The notes: generated from the sequence alone by a model not told the origin. A stretch of 64,000 bases of DNA from Clonostachys chloroleuca (GCA_037952775.1 JBANAY010000003.1:34596001-34660000), one strand, 5' to 3'; numbered from the stretch's first letter, positions 1-15,084 are shown. Numbers and translations: made by a program.

Positions 1-521
1 CGGCACTGTCCGAAGAATTGTATTCGTTGGTCTTCATTTTCTTGCGGCTCGAGACGCAGTGATCTGACGACTCGCCTAGTGGTGTGTCCACAGTCACGAA
101 TTTTCAGATTGTTAGATCAGCAAGAGGCTCTCGCAAATAAGTGGCATAATATGAGAACCATCTGGGTCCATTTTAGCATGAGGACTTCCATTGTACGAGT
201 GCAAGAGGCAACCAAGCAGGTGAGGAAAGAGGGGGATTGAAAGGGCTGGGGCTGACTCGCTCACTGTCACGTGGAGCCAGCTTAGCTCACATCGCCCAGC
301 TGACTAAATGGCTGTTGAACACAGGCCAATGATAATAGCAGGGGCGTCGGAGGCCTAATCGTTAGGGTTCCCGGAGTTCCGCGGCTCATCCGCCAAACTA
401 GCTAGACCTCCGAGAATGGCTAAAAAGGGCTAGAAGTCCAGTCAACACTTCTTTTGTCTCACTACCATAGGTCATAGAGACAGACAATCCTACAGGTTTT
501 AAGATCAAATTTCTATTCAGC
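1..521. other. Intergenic region upstream of the first regulator gene
   Basis: No gene is visible here. Base composition is ordinary, unlike the AT-rich blocks. A CACGTG box lies at 268-273, about 250 bases before the ATG of the Zn2Cys6 gene at 522. A single box can easily arise by chance, so its role is unproven. Confidence 0.5.
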
Positions 522-2756
522 ATGTTCTGCACGTTCCCAGTATCGGATACCTTGCATCATGATAATGAACAGAAAACGCAACCATCCCCGCCAAATTCGA
601 CTCTGCCGAGGCGACGGCAGGTCTGGAGAGCGTGTGACTGGTGCCGTGTGAACAGGATTAGGTGCGACATAAGCGTCCCTTGCCGAAATTGCCTGAATAG
701 AGGTAGACAATGCAGCAACCGCGGCGAGATTCGGAATTTGCCTCAAGCTTATGAGTACGTGCCCTATGATACTTTGTCCAAATCTAACGCGGAGAACTAA
801 CTGCATCTCAGGGAAATTGAACGACTGAGGCTACGAGTTCGAGACCTAGAAGAGGCCAACGCGGCTAATTCTTCTGTGAATATGAGCCTGCCTGCATCAA
901 GCCCTAACAACCAGAACTCGATAGAATGTGGATGCCCGAACGATTCCAAAAAGCCCTGGCAAGGCGTGTACTCAAGGGATCCGCGAACGCAGCAGGTTTC
1001 ATACTACGGCCCATCTTCGACCTTATATTTCTTGAGCAGGATAAGTTCCTTTCTCGGAAGGGAGCTACAACAACACCAAGGTTGTGAGGAGCTCCAACCA
1101 ACCTCGGCGAGCAAGATCCTTGCGCGTCCAGAAACATCAGACGATCTTGCAGCAGAGGGATTAGCTTCACAGAGTCTCTTGCACACGGCGAATGAACGTG
1201 CCTCTTTGCCTCGTGCCCAGGAAGAGTCTTTCCTGAGCCTTTTCTGGCAATTCCATTTCTGCACCTTGCCCATCATTGATCAGGAAGAGTTCTTGAACCA
1301 CTACCAGTCACTCTGGAAAGTTTCAAATATCCGCAGGAAACCCTCTGCACTCGCTGATATCATGCTCGCCCTTTGTATGCAATACGGGCATGGTCTGATG
1401 TCAGGGGCCAGTCCTAATTCCAACAAAACTACTGATGCCGCCGAATCTACCATTGCGGGACGATGGTATTATCATCGATGCCAAGCATTGTTGGCCAACG
1501 AGTTTGATGCTCCCTCCATCACAACCGTGCAATGCCACATATTAACCGTTGTTTATCTGTATTTTGCGTCCTTTCAGAACATGGCCTACATTACCATGTC
1601 TTTGGCCGTACGGTCTGCCCAAACGCTCGGTCTCCATCTAGAGCCTCCTCTAGAGATTCCTTCTAAGGAACGTGACTTGCGCAAGAGAATCTGGTGGGTG
1701 TTGTCGATGGTGGATACTAAGATTTGCATGAAGCTTGGAAGACCTTTCTCATTCGCTACAGATGAAGTCAGCTGTTCAGTGCTCGCCAATACTACCGAGA
1801 CTGTAACATCGCTTGATTCTATGCTTGGGACCAGCGAGACAGGACTCACATGGTTGACATACATAGTACACTGTCAAGAATTGGTTGCTATGGTACGCGA
1901 AATCCACGAATCACTTTATTCCAAATTCTCGGTGGTCCTTGCACAAGGAGAAATCGATGTTCCCTATGAAAACCCTAGTTTATTGGAGGTCTGTGCTGAG
2001 TTTTTGGCGGCAAAGATGGAAGCAACGGAGTCCTGGATAAGTCGTGTGCCATCGCGAATAAAAACAGAACGAAGGGGAGACGGGCGGTCATTCTCTATTG
2101 ATCGGTCCCCATTGTTGATTGAGACTTCGGCCCCCCTTTGGCTTCAACGCCAACGGCTATGTCTTGAGCTTATGTACAATGGTCTCGTGATGAGTCTCTA
2201 TCGGCCCTTCATTACATTCTCTAAGCAGTACTCTATTTGTTACACAAGAACGGAAGCTCACGCATTGGCTTGCGTCAACCACGCGATCACACACACGTAC
2301 ATTATGCACCAAGTTATCATGGAAACTGACCTTTTAAACGGTTGGCACGATGCCTTCCAATGGCAGTGGGAGGCGACGGTAACCCTTCTCGGCTTCCTTT
2401 TTGCATATCCAATCAGCTCGTCCGCTCCTACCACAAGGCGCGCCATTTACAAGGCAGTCGAATGTTTCGAGCAGTTCGGTAGCAATAATGTTGGTGTAGC
2501 ACGTAACGCTGCGGAAATCACCCGAAATCTTATATCGAAAGCCGACCTTCTTCTGGATAGGTTTTGGGTTGGATTTAGCGAAGCTGCAGTCGCCGAGCAA
2601 CCCTCATCAGCGGACTTAACCCCACGAGATGATCTTACACCTATGACCCAAGCGTGGCATGATAATTCGTCTGAAATTTGGGGGTTTCTCGACCTTGCAC
2701 TAACAGTAGATGCTTTTCACAGCTTTGAAGACTTTGTTACAGTCGTCGAATCTTGA
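522..2756 (+). CDS. Zn2Cys6 fungal transcription factor
   Basis: Nuclear DNA-binding regulator. Two exons, 522-754 and 812-2756, give 725 residues; the 57-nt intron has GTACGT and CAG ends with CTAAC before the acceptor. The zinc cluster has Cys38, 41, 48, 54, 57 and 64 (C-x2-C-x6-C-x5-C-x2-C-x6-C), followed by a short coiled coil at about 78-95 created by the splice (EEIERLRLRVRDLEE). The rest is a fungal-specific middle homology region, including FHFCTLPIIDQEEF and the RKRIWW motif. No target genes can be named. It stands alone at the window start, bordered downstream by a RIP block that begins right after the stop codon. The C-terminus reads cleanly to the stop, so the gene looks intact. 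It lies 17 kb from the phosphonate island, and no link to it is visible. Confidence 0.9.
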
Positions 2757-2889
2757 TTTTTATTTTAGATAAGTAACTAGTTAGATTTAAATATCCTACT
2801 ATAAGATATACTCTACTAACTAAAGAAAACTATATATACTCTTAATAAGAATATGTATAATTTTAATAAAATCAGTTTTTTAATAAATT

Positions 2890-3245
2890 AAATTAATATC
2901 TATTTTTTTTATTAGCTTTCTATAAATAAGAGTATATTCTAAGATTAAATAATATATAATCTAATATATATTTTTTAAAAATATAATTAATAATTTATAT
3001 CTAAACCTATAATACTATAACATAAAATTAAAATATTATATTTTTAGTTTAAGTATAAATATTAATTTTATAAAAACTTTAATAATAGAAAATATTTATA
3101 TAATTAAATATATAAATAATCTAGCTATAGCTATAATCTCTAAGAGAGAAAGCTTATTATCTAATAATAATAAAACTATATTTTCTTTTTAATTTAAAGC
3201 TTATTATAATTAATTAATTAATTATTAGATATCTTATTATTAATT
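2890..3245. repeat. Partial copy of the ~1-kb nested repeat (family X)
   Basis: The segment matches 16600-16970 in the same orientation and 11950-12290 in inverted orientation. Shared landmarks are the tract of T then A around TTTTTTAAAAATATAATTA, the AATTAATTAATTA run and TATCTAATAATAATA. It seems to be a fragment of a roughly 1-kb element also nested in the gypsy copy. No coding sequence is visible, and its class is unknown. Confidence 0.6.
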
Positions 3246-4125
3246 ATTATATTAGAAAGCTTTTCTAAAATATATACTATAGAGTTAATAGATTAAAAAG
3301 TAATTAATTACTATAGAAGTAAACTAGTTATAAATATAGTTCTAGAGTAGTTCTAATTAAATAAATTACTATATTTCTAACTTCTAGTTAATAACTACTA
3401 GTTAGAGATAGTATATTAATATAAATAGTTTTTTATTTTTTTATTCTATATAAATAGCTTTTATAATTATAAATCCTTTATAATCTCTATAAATATAAGA
3501 AATAAATATATATAATTCTAATTATTTATACTTTATTAAAAAGATATACTATATATATTAATCTGAATATATATATATTTTATTATTAGATTTCCCTATT
3601 TATTAATATAATTATCTCTAGTAATAAGTAATTATAAATATATACTCTATTTATATTAAACCCTATTCTATACTATTATAATATCTCTCTTTTTCTTTTT
3701 TATATAGTTACTCTAGTATTATATATATACTCTCTATAATAATTTTTATTATTTTATTTTAGAGTTTTATAACTAATTATTTATAGAATAGTTATATTCT
3801 AATTCTTTTTTTATATATAGAGATATATATACTTTAGAATATAGTTTTAGAAGTTCTTACTAATAAGCTTATATAATAGTTTAAAGAATATTAAGTATAT
3901 TAATCTAGTAGTAAGCTAAAGTTAGAAAAATATAGAAAGAGTTTAAAAAGTTTAAAAAATAGAAATATTATATAGCTAAAAAGTACTCTAACTAGATATA
4001 AATATTAATAATTTCTTTTCTTCTTATTTCTTTAATTAATATATTTATTAATAGTAAGTATTCTAATAAATATATAATATATATTAAATTATTTATTTTA
4101 AGGAAAAATAATAATTATTATTTTA

Positions 4126-4561
4126 ATTAATATAATCTACCAGTATACAGATTAAATCAGTATATAGTTTACTTTCTTATTATACCTTAATAGCCTTTTT
4201 TCTAAGAGCTATTTCTAGCTTATTTTAAGCTAAAAAGACCTACTTTTTTCTATATAGTAATTAATAAGGGTTTTCTATTAGTTATAATTTTCCTAGATTC
4301 ATTAGATTTTATTTAGCTATATAACTAAAGACTTTCTCTTATCTTAGCTCTACTTTTCCTAGTTATATAGCTAGATAAAATCTAAAAAGTCTAGGAAAAT
4401 TATAACTAATAGAAAACCCTTATTGATTACTATATAGAAAAAAGTAGGTCTTTTTAGCTTAAAATAAGCTAGAAATAGCTCTTAGAAAAAAGACTATTAA
4501 GGTATAATAAGAAAGTAAACTATATACTAGTTTAATCTGTATACTAGTAGATTATATTAAT
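4126..4561. repeat. Large palindrome (inverted repeat, ~200-bp arms)
   Basis: Left arm about 4126-4329 and right arm about 4358-4561 are near-perfect reverse complements, with a spacer of about 28 bases. A landmark is GGGTTTTCTATTAGTTATAA in the left arm against its complement at about 4405-4424. Arms differ at a few positions only, although the surrounding DNA is heavily decayed. It may be a fold-back or MITE-type element, or a head-to-head duplication. Confidence 0.8.
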
Positions 4562-4743
4562 AGTAATAGCTTTAGTAATATTTAGATTCTAAAAATTCTA
4601 AATAATAGTAATACTTTCTACTATAAATTCTAAAGAAATAGTATTAATAGTATTAAAATTAACTAATTAATTAGTTATAATAATAATACTAACTATTAGA
4701 ATAGAACTAGTAGTACTAAAAGTAATTAGTTAGTTAGATATAA

Positions 4744-5512
4744 TTTTGAAAGGTTAAGGTCTCCAGTATAGGGTAGACCAGCTGTAGGGTAAGCTGGGTC
4801 TAGGGTAGATAAAGCCTATAGGGTAGGCTCCGAAATACTAGAGAAGGATCGTTTGAAAAGGCGTAGTAGAAGGTGCGGGCTCTATAAGAGAAAATAAAGC
4901 TCTATCAGCTACAGGGTAGCTAAGAAAGATAGACTGTAGGGTAGATAAAAGAGTGTATTGGTGACTTATAGAATCTCTATCTAGTAGGGAGGAAGCCCTG
5001 TACTTATAGGTGTTTCCAGGCCGTAAGGGCTCTGAAGATAACACGTTACCTTCTGTAATACGGGCTCGTAACCGCTATAAGGTTCTCGTACAGAGGGATA
5101 CGAGGCCGCTAATGCAGATACTACAGCGGATACGAAGTCCGCTAATGCAGCTGCTATAGTGGTTACGAGGTTCACTAAACTAAGTGCTAAGGTTCTCGTA
5201 CAGCGGATACGAGGTCCGCTAATGCAAGCGCTGCAGCGGATACGAAGTCCGCTAATGCAGCTGCTTCAGCGCAATACGGGATCGCTAGCATGGACGCCAC
5301 AGCGGCTGTTACAGCGGTTGTGACCGCTAATGCAATTGCCCCAACGGGCAGCCACAGTGGGTTGGGCCAGTGGCTTCAGAGGGCTTCCAGCTTTGGAGAG
5401 CCCTAAGTTAGTTATTTCATTCCTCCTTACCCTATATCAATCTGAGATTATTTAATCAACTGATATAGGGTAATCTGGATCTACCCTATAGTCTATAGGG
5501 TAAATCTTAACA
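4744..5512 (-). mobile_element. Solo copia-type LTR, largely undecayed (copy A)
   Basis: A 769-bp unit matching 50538-51307 and both LTRs of the element at 38871-45933. On the minus strand it starts TGTTAAGATTTACCC, as the family's LTR does. Inside are several imperfect repeats of the type CGGATACGAAGTCCGCTAATG. The flanks (TATAA, ATAAG) do not give a clean target duplication, possibly because of later mutation. Nothing of the internal region is attached, so it is read as a solo LTR left by recombination. It kept normal GC and many CpGs. Confidence 0.8.
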
Positions 5513-5599
5513 ATAAGAGGCTATATATTTAGTTATGTACTTAAATATATTATATATTCTATTAGTCTCTCTATTAAATTAAGTAACTAGAGTTTAATA

Positions 5600-8500
5600 A
5601 AAGGTTTATTTAATCTTATAGACCTCCTTATCTTTATTAAAAAGCTTAATATATAAGTATATAGATTATTCTCTCTGAATAAAACTTAATATTCTATTTA
5701 TATCTATAACCAGGACTTTTACTTTATATTATAAATATTCTAGAATTACTAGCTCCTTAAGGTAATAAATATAAAATTTACTTACTTCTTTAAGTTATAT
5801 AAGGTATAGAACCCTTTTACTAGCTATATTTATTATAATTATCTATTTAAAAGTATTCTAGTTATCTAGTTCTTTTAAGGTAGTAGATATATTAAATACT
5901 TTTATAATATCTATTTACTATTTAATTAAGTTAAATATACTTAATATTACTAGTTTAGTACTTATCTTTATAGTTATAATTACCTTTATAAAATATAGCT
6001 CTAAGACTCTTAATTATTAGATCTTATATATTAGATAGATAGAAATTATATTATTATATTTATCTAAGTTATACTATTCTAGTACTTCTAGTAGGAATAA
6101 TTATAGAATTTAGTATATACCTCTTCTTTAAGTCTAATACTCTTCTAATCTGGGAAAGGAGGTATATTTAGGATAAACTGCTCTTAATTATAACTAATTA
6201 TATTAAATTATATAAAGCCTCGGTTCTAATATTACTTCCTCCCTATTAGTTTTATTCTTAAGACTAGTTTTTATAGCTAATAATTAGTATATAATTTCTT
6301 TATTTTTAATTATTCTATATATTACTAACTATATTATAATCTTTATCTAAGAAATTATAATAGTATAAGTATTTTATATCTCTAATTAAAGAGATAAGTA
6401 TTAAAATTATATTTTATTTAAATTATTTTAAATATAAGAAGATATATTATATAATTAAAGCTTCTTCTTACTATAAGAAGTATATAAAGCTGAATTAATC
6501 TTATAATAATATTAAGATAGTATCTTAATACATATAATTTTTATTCTTATTTTTCTAGTTCCTACTAAGTTTATATATAGTAAAATATTTAGTTACTAAA
6601 GAGTAATATTTAGAAAATAAATTAGTTTTATTTAAATTAGCTCTTTAGAAGGCTTTAGTAAAGGTTTTTATCTTTATTACTAATATTAAATAGCTTAGAA
6701 GAAATCCTAGTATTTATTTTATTATAGAGTATATAATTTAGATAAATAGAATAATATTTAGACTTAGAAGGAGATAATTTTAAAGAAGTAATAAACTATT
6801 AGTATAATATAATCCCTTAGTACTATAAGAATTATTAATTAGATTTTAATTCTTTCTAATTTTTCTAATTCTATTTTCTTCTCTAATATTACTAATAAAA
6901 CTATTAAATAAGCTTTTAATAGTTTTTTAGATATTTAGTAGGTTTCTATATATTATTTTTATTAGTATAACTCTTTTATTTAATAAAGTAGAATATTTAT
7001 TTATTTCTAATTTCTTTTTTTAGTATTTTTTCTAGCTTATATTCTTCTTTATAGATCTTAATTAAATAATTTTAATTTAGAGTATTTTCTAATACTTTTT
7101 TAAGTAATAAGATATAAAAAACTAAGTAGATATATATTATATCTAGTAGTAAAAGTTTATAATTAATATTTAATTTTTTCTTTTTAATTTTAAATAGTTT
7201 AAGTTTTTTATAATTTAATTTATTATTTAGTTATATTATTATAATATTTTTATAAAGTAAGTAAATCTTATCTCTCTCTTTTAAGATTAATTTCTTTAAT
7301 TTTATTTTATTATAATATTTCTTTATTCTTTTTTAGATAAATTCTAATTTTATTTTTATTTCTATATATAATAAGTATAATATTTCTTTTATAAATATAA
7401 TAGTAAATATATCTAATTTATTAAGTATTTATTAGTTTTAGAATTCTGATTTATAACTATAGTTTATATATATAGATATAAATTAAGTTAATTCTTATAT
7501 TAAGCTATTATATATAATCTATACTATAGATAATAGTTATATCTAATTATTTTACTTATAATTAATATATACTTATAGATATTATTCTAATATTTAGTTT
7601 AAATATTCTATTTATTTATTACTTTAGGGATAGTAAACTATTAAAAGCTTATACTTAGTACCTATTTATACTATAAATAATTATTAAAACTTAGAGATAA
7701 ATATTATTTCTCTATCTAAGATTATTTCTTTAGATAATCTATAGTAACTAACTATATATTATAGGAATTAATATATAAGGTTTTCTATAAAGCTTACTTT
7801 TTTATATAGAATAAAATATTTATATTTTATAAGTCTATTAATAATAACTAAGATATTATTATACTATACTTTTATTATAAATTCTATTAATAATAATAAT
7901 TTAATAATATAGTTAAAGAATATTAATTACTATAGTTATTCTAATATTAAAACTAGTTTAAGTTCTTTATAAGATTTATATTATATAGATTTAATTTATA
8001 TATAAGTATTATATTCTGAAACTATAGTTTATATATTTTTTTATAGATTAAAATAATTATAATATTATTTTATTCTATTAAATATTTTCTTAACTTCTTA
8101 ATATTCTAAGAGTAAATACTTATAGATTTCTTTAATAAGTACTATTCTTATATTTTATTATAGTATTTTTATATTTAGTATAGTATCTATTTAGATTTTA
8201 ATATATACTATTTCCCTTAATATAGTATCTAAGATTTATTATACTAAATATCCCTTATTATTTATTAAAAATAGTTATTTATTAGTTTTTAAAATTATTT
8301 ATTTATATTTAGACTTCTAACTAAGAGTATTAGCTTATTTATTTTCTAATCCTTTTTAATATATAATTTTATAATTAAACTTAGATAAATATTTAGTATA
8401 ATATATTTATTATTTATTAAGTTATTAAATTATAGTAAAATACTAAATATTCTTATAATCTATATATATCTTAACCTTATATTATATTTCTAGATAGTAA

Positions 8501-11500
8501 TATTTAAATTCTTTAAATATATATATAATAGCTATAAATTCCTTATTATAAATAGAGTAGTTAAGTTCTATACTATATAGTTTTTTTAAATAGAATACTA
8601 TAGAGTATAATCTTCTTTTATTATCTCTTTAGCTAATTTATATACTAATTATAAAGTTTAAAATATTAGTTTTAAGTTCTACTTTCTTATTTAGATTAAA
8701 TATCTATAGTATAAGTTTATTAGTTATATAATTCTGAATATTATTAAATATATTTTAATATTTTAAATTTTATTAAAATTCTTTTTTCTTTCTTTATTAG
8801 ATTATATAATAGTATAATAATCTTTCTATAATTTTTAATAAATTATTAATAATAATTAGTAAATCTAAGAAAAGCTTATATCTTCTTAATATTTATTAAT
8901 TCTTTCTATTTAGAAACTATAATAATTTTACTTTTTTCTATTTATATTTTATTAGATTAGATAGTATATTCTAAAAAGTTAATTTTCTTAATATAAAATT
9001 AGCTTTTCTTAAGTTCTACTAGGAGATTTATATCTTCTAGTTTTTTTAAAACTTTATATATATATTCCTTATATATATCTAAGTTATTTAAAAATATTAA
9101 AATATTATTAAAATATATAATTATAAAGATATTAAAATACTCTTAGAGTATTTAATTAATTATTAATTAGAATATTATAGATATATTTATTAGTCTAAAG
9201 GGTATAATAAGATATTTATATAGGCTAAACTTTATTCTAAAGACTATTTTCTATTTATTTTTTTCTTTTATTTATATTAAGTTATAAACTCTCTTTAGAT
9301 CTAGTATAGTAAACTATTATTTACTCTATAATTAGTTTCTAAATTTTATAATTAGTAGTAAGAGTATTTTATCTTTATATATAATCTTATTTAGCTAGTA
9401 ATAATTAATAACTAAATAGAGTTTATTATTATTTTTAGATATAAATATTATAAAGTATTCTATAGATAAAGTTAATAATTATATATAGCTTTTTACTAAT
9501 ATATTATTAATATACTTATAGAGTATTTATAACTAAAATTCTATAAGATTATAGAGTTTATAAAAAACTAGCTTTTCTTTTTTAATAATAGAGATTTTAT
9601 AATTCTATTAGCTATATTATAATAATCTAGTTTTTAAGATTTCTTTAAATAATTTATTATATTTTTAATATTCCTTTAGAATATAGTTTAGTTTTTCTCT
9701 TTTAAAATATTTCTCTTTATCTTTTTATTATTATTTTTTTCTAGCTTATTTATACTATAGATTAAACTTAATATTATAGTTATATTTTTATTAATTTATT
9801 ATATATATCTAATTAATAAAGTCTATTTCTAGAGATTATTCTAATTTTTATATCTAATCTAAGATTTATTTTATTTATTATAATTCTTAGTAAAATAGAT
9901 TTTTTAGTATATTAGATTATAATATTATTAAAATTATAACTACTATATTTACTTATTATTATAAATTATTATTTAGGTTTTTTATAATAATATTTTTAGT
10001 TATTAAGGAATTATTATATTCTTCTAATATCTAATAAAATTTTAATTTCTATTAATTCTAATATAAATTTATAAGAATATTTTTTTACTCTATATAGCTA
10101 GTAAACTAGTCTATTAGTAAGTTTATATTTTATAGCTATAGTAATTCTAATATAATATTATAGGAATTTAATAATACTAAGTTATAAATAATATTAAATT
10201 TCTTTCTTTAAATCTTAATTATAAAGTAATTAGTTTTAGAATTAATAATTCTATTATTATATTTAAATAATATTCTATTTAGAGTTATAATATTATAGAA
10301 CTTTTTCTTTATTCTTTATAGTAAGTAGAGTTAGTTAATTACTACTAGTAAAATATAGTTACTTAATATTCTATAGTCTATTTATACTATAAGCTAGTAT
10401 CTCTTAATCTTAATATCTATAATAATATTAATTAAATTTTCTTTTTTAATAGCTTCTAGAGTTTTCTAATTTAATATTATTTTATTATACTATAGTCTTA
10501 TTATAAATAGTTTATATTATTTATTATCTAATTAACTTAGTATTTAAACTATTCTTACTCTTCTTTATTCTTAATTATTATTAGTATCTCTTTATTAGAG
10601 TAAGTTTTACTCTATTTCTTTTTATTAGTAGAGATAATTTCTTATTTCTTTATATTACTATTTTCTCTACTATCTATTAGAGATAGTATATCTTATTTAT
10701 AATATTATCTTATTTCTTCTTCCTATAGTTAGTATTATTAGAAATATAATTTAATAGAGTTTAAATTATTATTACTATATTTAGCTAATTCTAATACTAT
10801 TTTTTTAGCTTCTAGATAATTCCTATATTTCTAAGTATAATATTATTTAATTTAGCTATTATATTTAATTATTATCTATTCTTTAAGACCTTTATTTTTA
10901 TACTATAGTTTAATTTTAGCTTTTTTATAAACCTTATATCTTAGCTTAGGGTATAATTCTATTAGTAGTTTATTATAGATATATTCTTTAGAATATTCTT
11001 TTAGATCTTTTTTAAAGATAATATATTATTTTATATTATACTATTAATATATAAATTATTATATTTATTATATAGTATATTTATTAAATATCTTTCTATT
11101 AGAGTATAGAAAGAAATTATTCTTTACTTTCTTTATCTAATATATTTAGTACTAATTATTATAATAGATTATCTAGAATTCTAGAGAGTAGTTATATATC
11201 TATATAGTTTTTATATAGATTAGTATTTTATATATAATATTACTATTATATAGTATAACTAATTATATATAAATAGATATTAGGTTAATATTAAATCTAT
11301 ATTATTTCTAATAAAAATATTCTATAGTTATAAATATATATTATATTTATAGAGGTAAAATAACTAATAACTTTATATAACTAGCTTTTCTTATTTCTAA
11401 ATATATATAATTTTAAATTAAACTAAAACTAACTCTAATATACTCTAGTCTAATATAAATAATATCTTAATCTAAATATAATTTAAAAAAAATATAAAGC

Positions 11501-14260
11501 TTAAATAATTAATTTTTAAAAGCTATCTCTATTCTAATTATTTTAATATAGTATATAATATACTAAAACTATAAATTATATATTAGACTATAGTAGATCT
11601 ATATAAGAGGATATCTATTCTTAAGATATAATATTTACTTAAGCTTATTTTAATTCTCTATAAGTTCCTATAGTAGTAGTTATAAGTAGTAGACTATATA
11701 AAGTAATAGATTAAGCAGATATAGCTACTAGATCTATAATACTAAGAGTAGCTTTATTATTATAAGTAAATCCTTAACTAATTAGAGAGGTATATTATAA
11801 ATATATTTAGTAAATAGTTATATTAGATTATCTTAGATAATTATTATTATTATTTTAAGGATCTTATTAGAAGTATTAACTAAACTCTAAGAGATTAAAA
11901 TATTTATATTAGATATTATAGCTATTTAAGGTATCTAGTAATTAATTAATTAAGTAATTAATAGTAAGATATAATTAATTAATTAATTATAATAAGCTTT
12001 AAATTAGAAAGAAAATATAGTTATTATTATTAGATAATAAGTTTCCCTCTTTAGGGGCTATAGCTATAGCTAGGTTATTTATATATCTAGTTATATAAAT
12101 ATCTCCTATTACTAGAGTTTTTATAAGATTAATACCTATACCCGAGCTAAAAGTATAATATTTTAACTTTATCTTATAGTATTAAAGGTTTAGGTATAAA
12201 CTACTAATTATATTTTTAAAAAATATATATTAGATTATATATTAATTAATCTTAGAATATACCCTTATTTATAGTAAAACTAATAAAAAAAAATATATAT
12301 ATACTATTACTAAGTTATATAGTACTAATAGTATTATTTCTAAAGATAACTAGTTCTTCTAATATATCTGAATATTATTTCTATATCTTTTCTTAATAAT
12401 ATATATAGAGTTTATTATATTTAGCTTTAATTTCTAATTTTATCTATTAGTATTATTCTTTCTTAGTAGTATTTTATAGAATAACTCTATTAGTATAATA
12501 GAATATATATTTATATTTAGTAGATAGTTTAAATTCTAGGATTTATTCTTCTTATTTAAGCTTTTCCTTAAGCTCTTAGAAAATCTATTAGATTTCTTCT
12601 TATTATTTCTTAGCTATACTAAGGTTTATATATTTCTTAGATTCTAATATTTCTCTAAAGATAGATATATTTCTCAGGGGAAGTTTAGGAATTATAATAT
12701 TTATAGAAGTTTTTTTCTAATTAATTTTATATATTATTTCTAAAACTTTAGTATTAGTTTTTCTAATTACTTCTAATTACTTTTTACTATTTTTAACTAA
12801 TTTCTAATCTTCTTTCTTTTTTTTTCTTCTTAGATTCTAAATATTAAGATAAAATATATTTAACTTTATTATAGTTATAATATTTATATTTTTTATAGCT
12901 CCTAGCTATATAGATTCTATATATATCCTAGAGGCTATAGTATACTATTATTATAATCTCCTAGTATTAGTAAAATAGTTTATTTTCTTATTATAAGTTT
13001 ACTACTAGTACTATTAATTATTAATTTATATAGCTATAGTTATATATTTATAAATACTTACTAGCTAGTTTTTCTTATAGAGTTCTTTTTATACTTTCTC
13101 TTTTAATTTATTAAAGTAATAAGATATAGCTTACTTTTTATTCTATCTAGTTTTAGCTAAAAGCTAAAGGTATCTAATATTAAAAGTTATATATAATTCT
13201 TTCTAAGAGAATAGATTAATTTTATATTCTATTTTATATTTCTTATTTTAAATTCTAAAGATTTACTAAAGAACTTCTATAAAGTAATTAAAGTTTATTA
13301 TAATATTAATAGTTTATTAGTTTCCTTATCTACTAAGGTATTCCTTTATAATAGGTTTAAACTAATTAAGTATATCTCCCTTAAGTTATAAATAGATATA
13401 TATAATCTTTCTTTTTTTAGTTCTAAAGATAATAAAGAAATAATTAAAATATACTTAGAGTTAAATTATAAATCCTTAGAGTTAGTTTTATATTCTATTA
13501 AATATCTTAAGTAGTAATAGATTAAGTAATTATTCTAACTCTTTTTCTTATATAATAGTTATAGCTTAGATCTGGAGGTTAGTATATCTAGTAGCTTACT
13601 ATACTATAAAAGCTATTATATTAACTAACTCCTAGTAAGTATTTATAAGGTATATATTAAGCTAATTAATTTAGTTTTATAAGAATTATATATTCTTAGT
13701 ATAGTTATTATTATTATTACTACTATTATTATTATTTTTATCTATAATATTATTTTTATTAGTTAAAGTAAATAGATTATTATTAGTAAGAAAAGTATAT
13801 TATTACTAAGCTTAAAATACTATAATAGCTATAATATCTTCTTTATTATTATATAATAATTAAAATAAAGTAATTAGCTAAATAAGAATTATTAATATAT
13901 AATAGTTAAATAACTTATACTAGATAGAGATTTAGAATAGATTAAAATTAAACTAATTAGAGTATTATTCTAAGTAATATAATTAGATTATCTTAGATTA
14001 TATAATATAAGTTACTATTAATATATAAATATTATAGAGCTAGTAATAATAGTTATATAGATAATTATATTAATAACTATCTAAAAGAGTATTTTATCTA
14101 GTAGAATAAATATATATATATACTAAGAGCTTATAATAGCTTACTAGTAATCCAGAATAAGTTTAGCTAAGGATTATTCTAATTTATTAATAATCTAGAG
14201 TAATCTATCTCTTATTAGTTAAAAAGATAGGGTATACTATATAATATAATAGATATATAC
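5600..14260 (-). mobile_element. RIP-decayed Ty3/gypsy retrotransposon, minus strand
   Basis: A decayed LTR at about 13898-14260 resembles the undecayed LTR at 15085-15448 and the one at about 60.2-60.53 kb. The internal region runs towards lower coordinates. A reverse-transcriptase trace lies at about 9150-9260 on the minus strand, where decayed codons still spell the gypsy pattern around FRxxxxxYxYLxxPFxLT. The stretch 9455-13897 is collinear with 60.54-64.0 kb on the other strand, except for a nested insertion at about 11.26-12.31 kb. All frames are full of stops, so it cannot code. The lower boundary is uncertain. Confidence 0.7.
11262..12308. repeat. Nested ~1-kb repeat inside the gypsy copy (family X)
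   Basis: Sequence on either side is collinear with the forward gypsy copy around 62.1 kb, which lacks this stretch, so it is an insertion. Related copies lie at about 16560-17460 (inverted relative to this one) and 2890-3245. End segments also occur at 36536-36905 and 57790-57970. No open frame remains, and exact ends and target duplication could not be fixed because of RIP. Confidence 0.6.
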
Positions 14261-15084
14261 TTTATTTATAATATAATTTTAATATTAAGTATATTATATA
14301 GTTCTCTATTAAATAAGTATTCTTTTATATTATATAGTTTTTAGAAAGTTATAAGTTTTTATATAGCTATTATATCTATTCTAAGACTTTACTTAAGTAG
14401 GAGGTTATAGTATAGATTATATAACTTATATATATAATCTCCTAGTTCTTATCTTAGAACTAGATTTCTAGAAGATATAGATATTTATTAGATTAACTCT
14501 TTATTTCTTTTAAGTATTTCTATCTTATTTATTTTAATTATATAGATTATATTTCTTTCTTAGAGTAATTATAATATTAGTATTATATATCTTTAAAACT
14601 TCCTATATTACTTCTATAATTAGAATACTTAGAAGTTTAGATTAAAAATATTTATAAAGAACTATTAATTTTTTAACTATTTAAATAAATTCTCTAACTT
14701 CTATATATTATTAAGAGCTACTTTAAATATATTATTTATAGAACTAGTATATATATTACTATATTATAAAATATATTTTAACTCCTTAGTAATATTATTA
14801 TTTAGAAATATAAACTTTTCTATTAATTAGTCTTTAAAATTATATATAAACTTATCTAGTAAGTTATTATTATATAGTTTAATATATTTATAATAGTATA
14901 TATAATATATTATATATATATTAGTAAGTTCTTAAATAGTTATTTAAACTATTAAAATTAAGCTATTTATCTAGTTAATATTATTTATATAGATCTTTAT
15001 TAGTCTAATTATATTAAAAATCTCTTCTACTTTATTATAATTAAAGAAAGTTAATATAAATATAGTTTATACTAATAGTACTAT

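Noticed and set aside
4838..5175. Short minus-strand open frames within the LTR, repeated at 50632-50838
   Set aside because: They lie inside a solo LTR and are shared only because the LTR copies are similar; LTRs of this family do not encode proteins.
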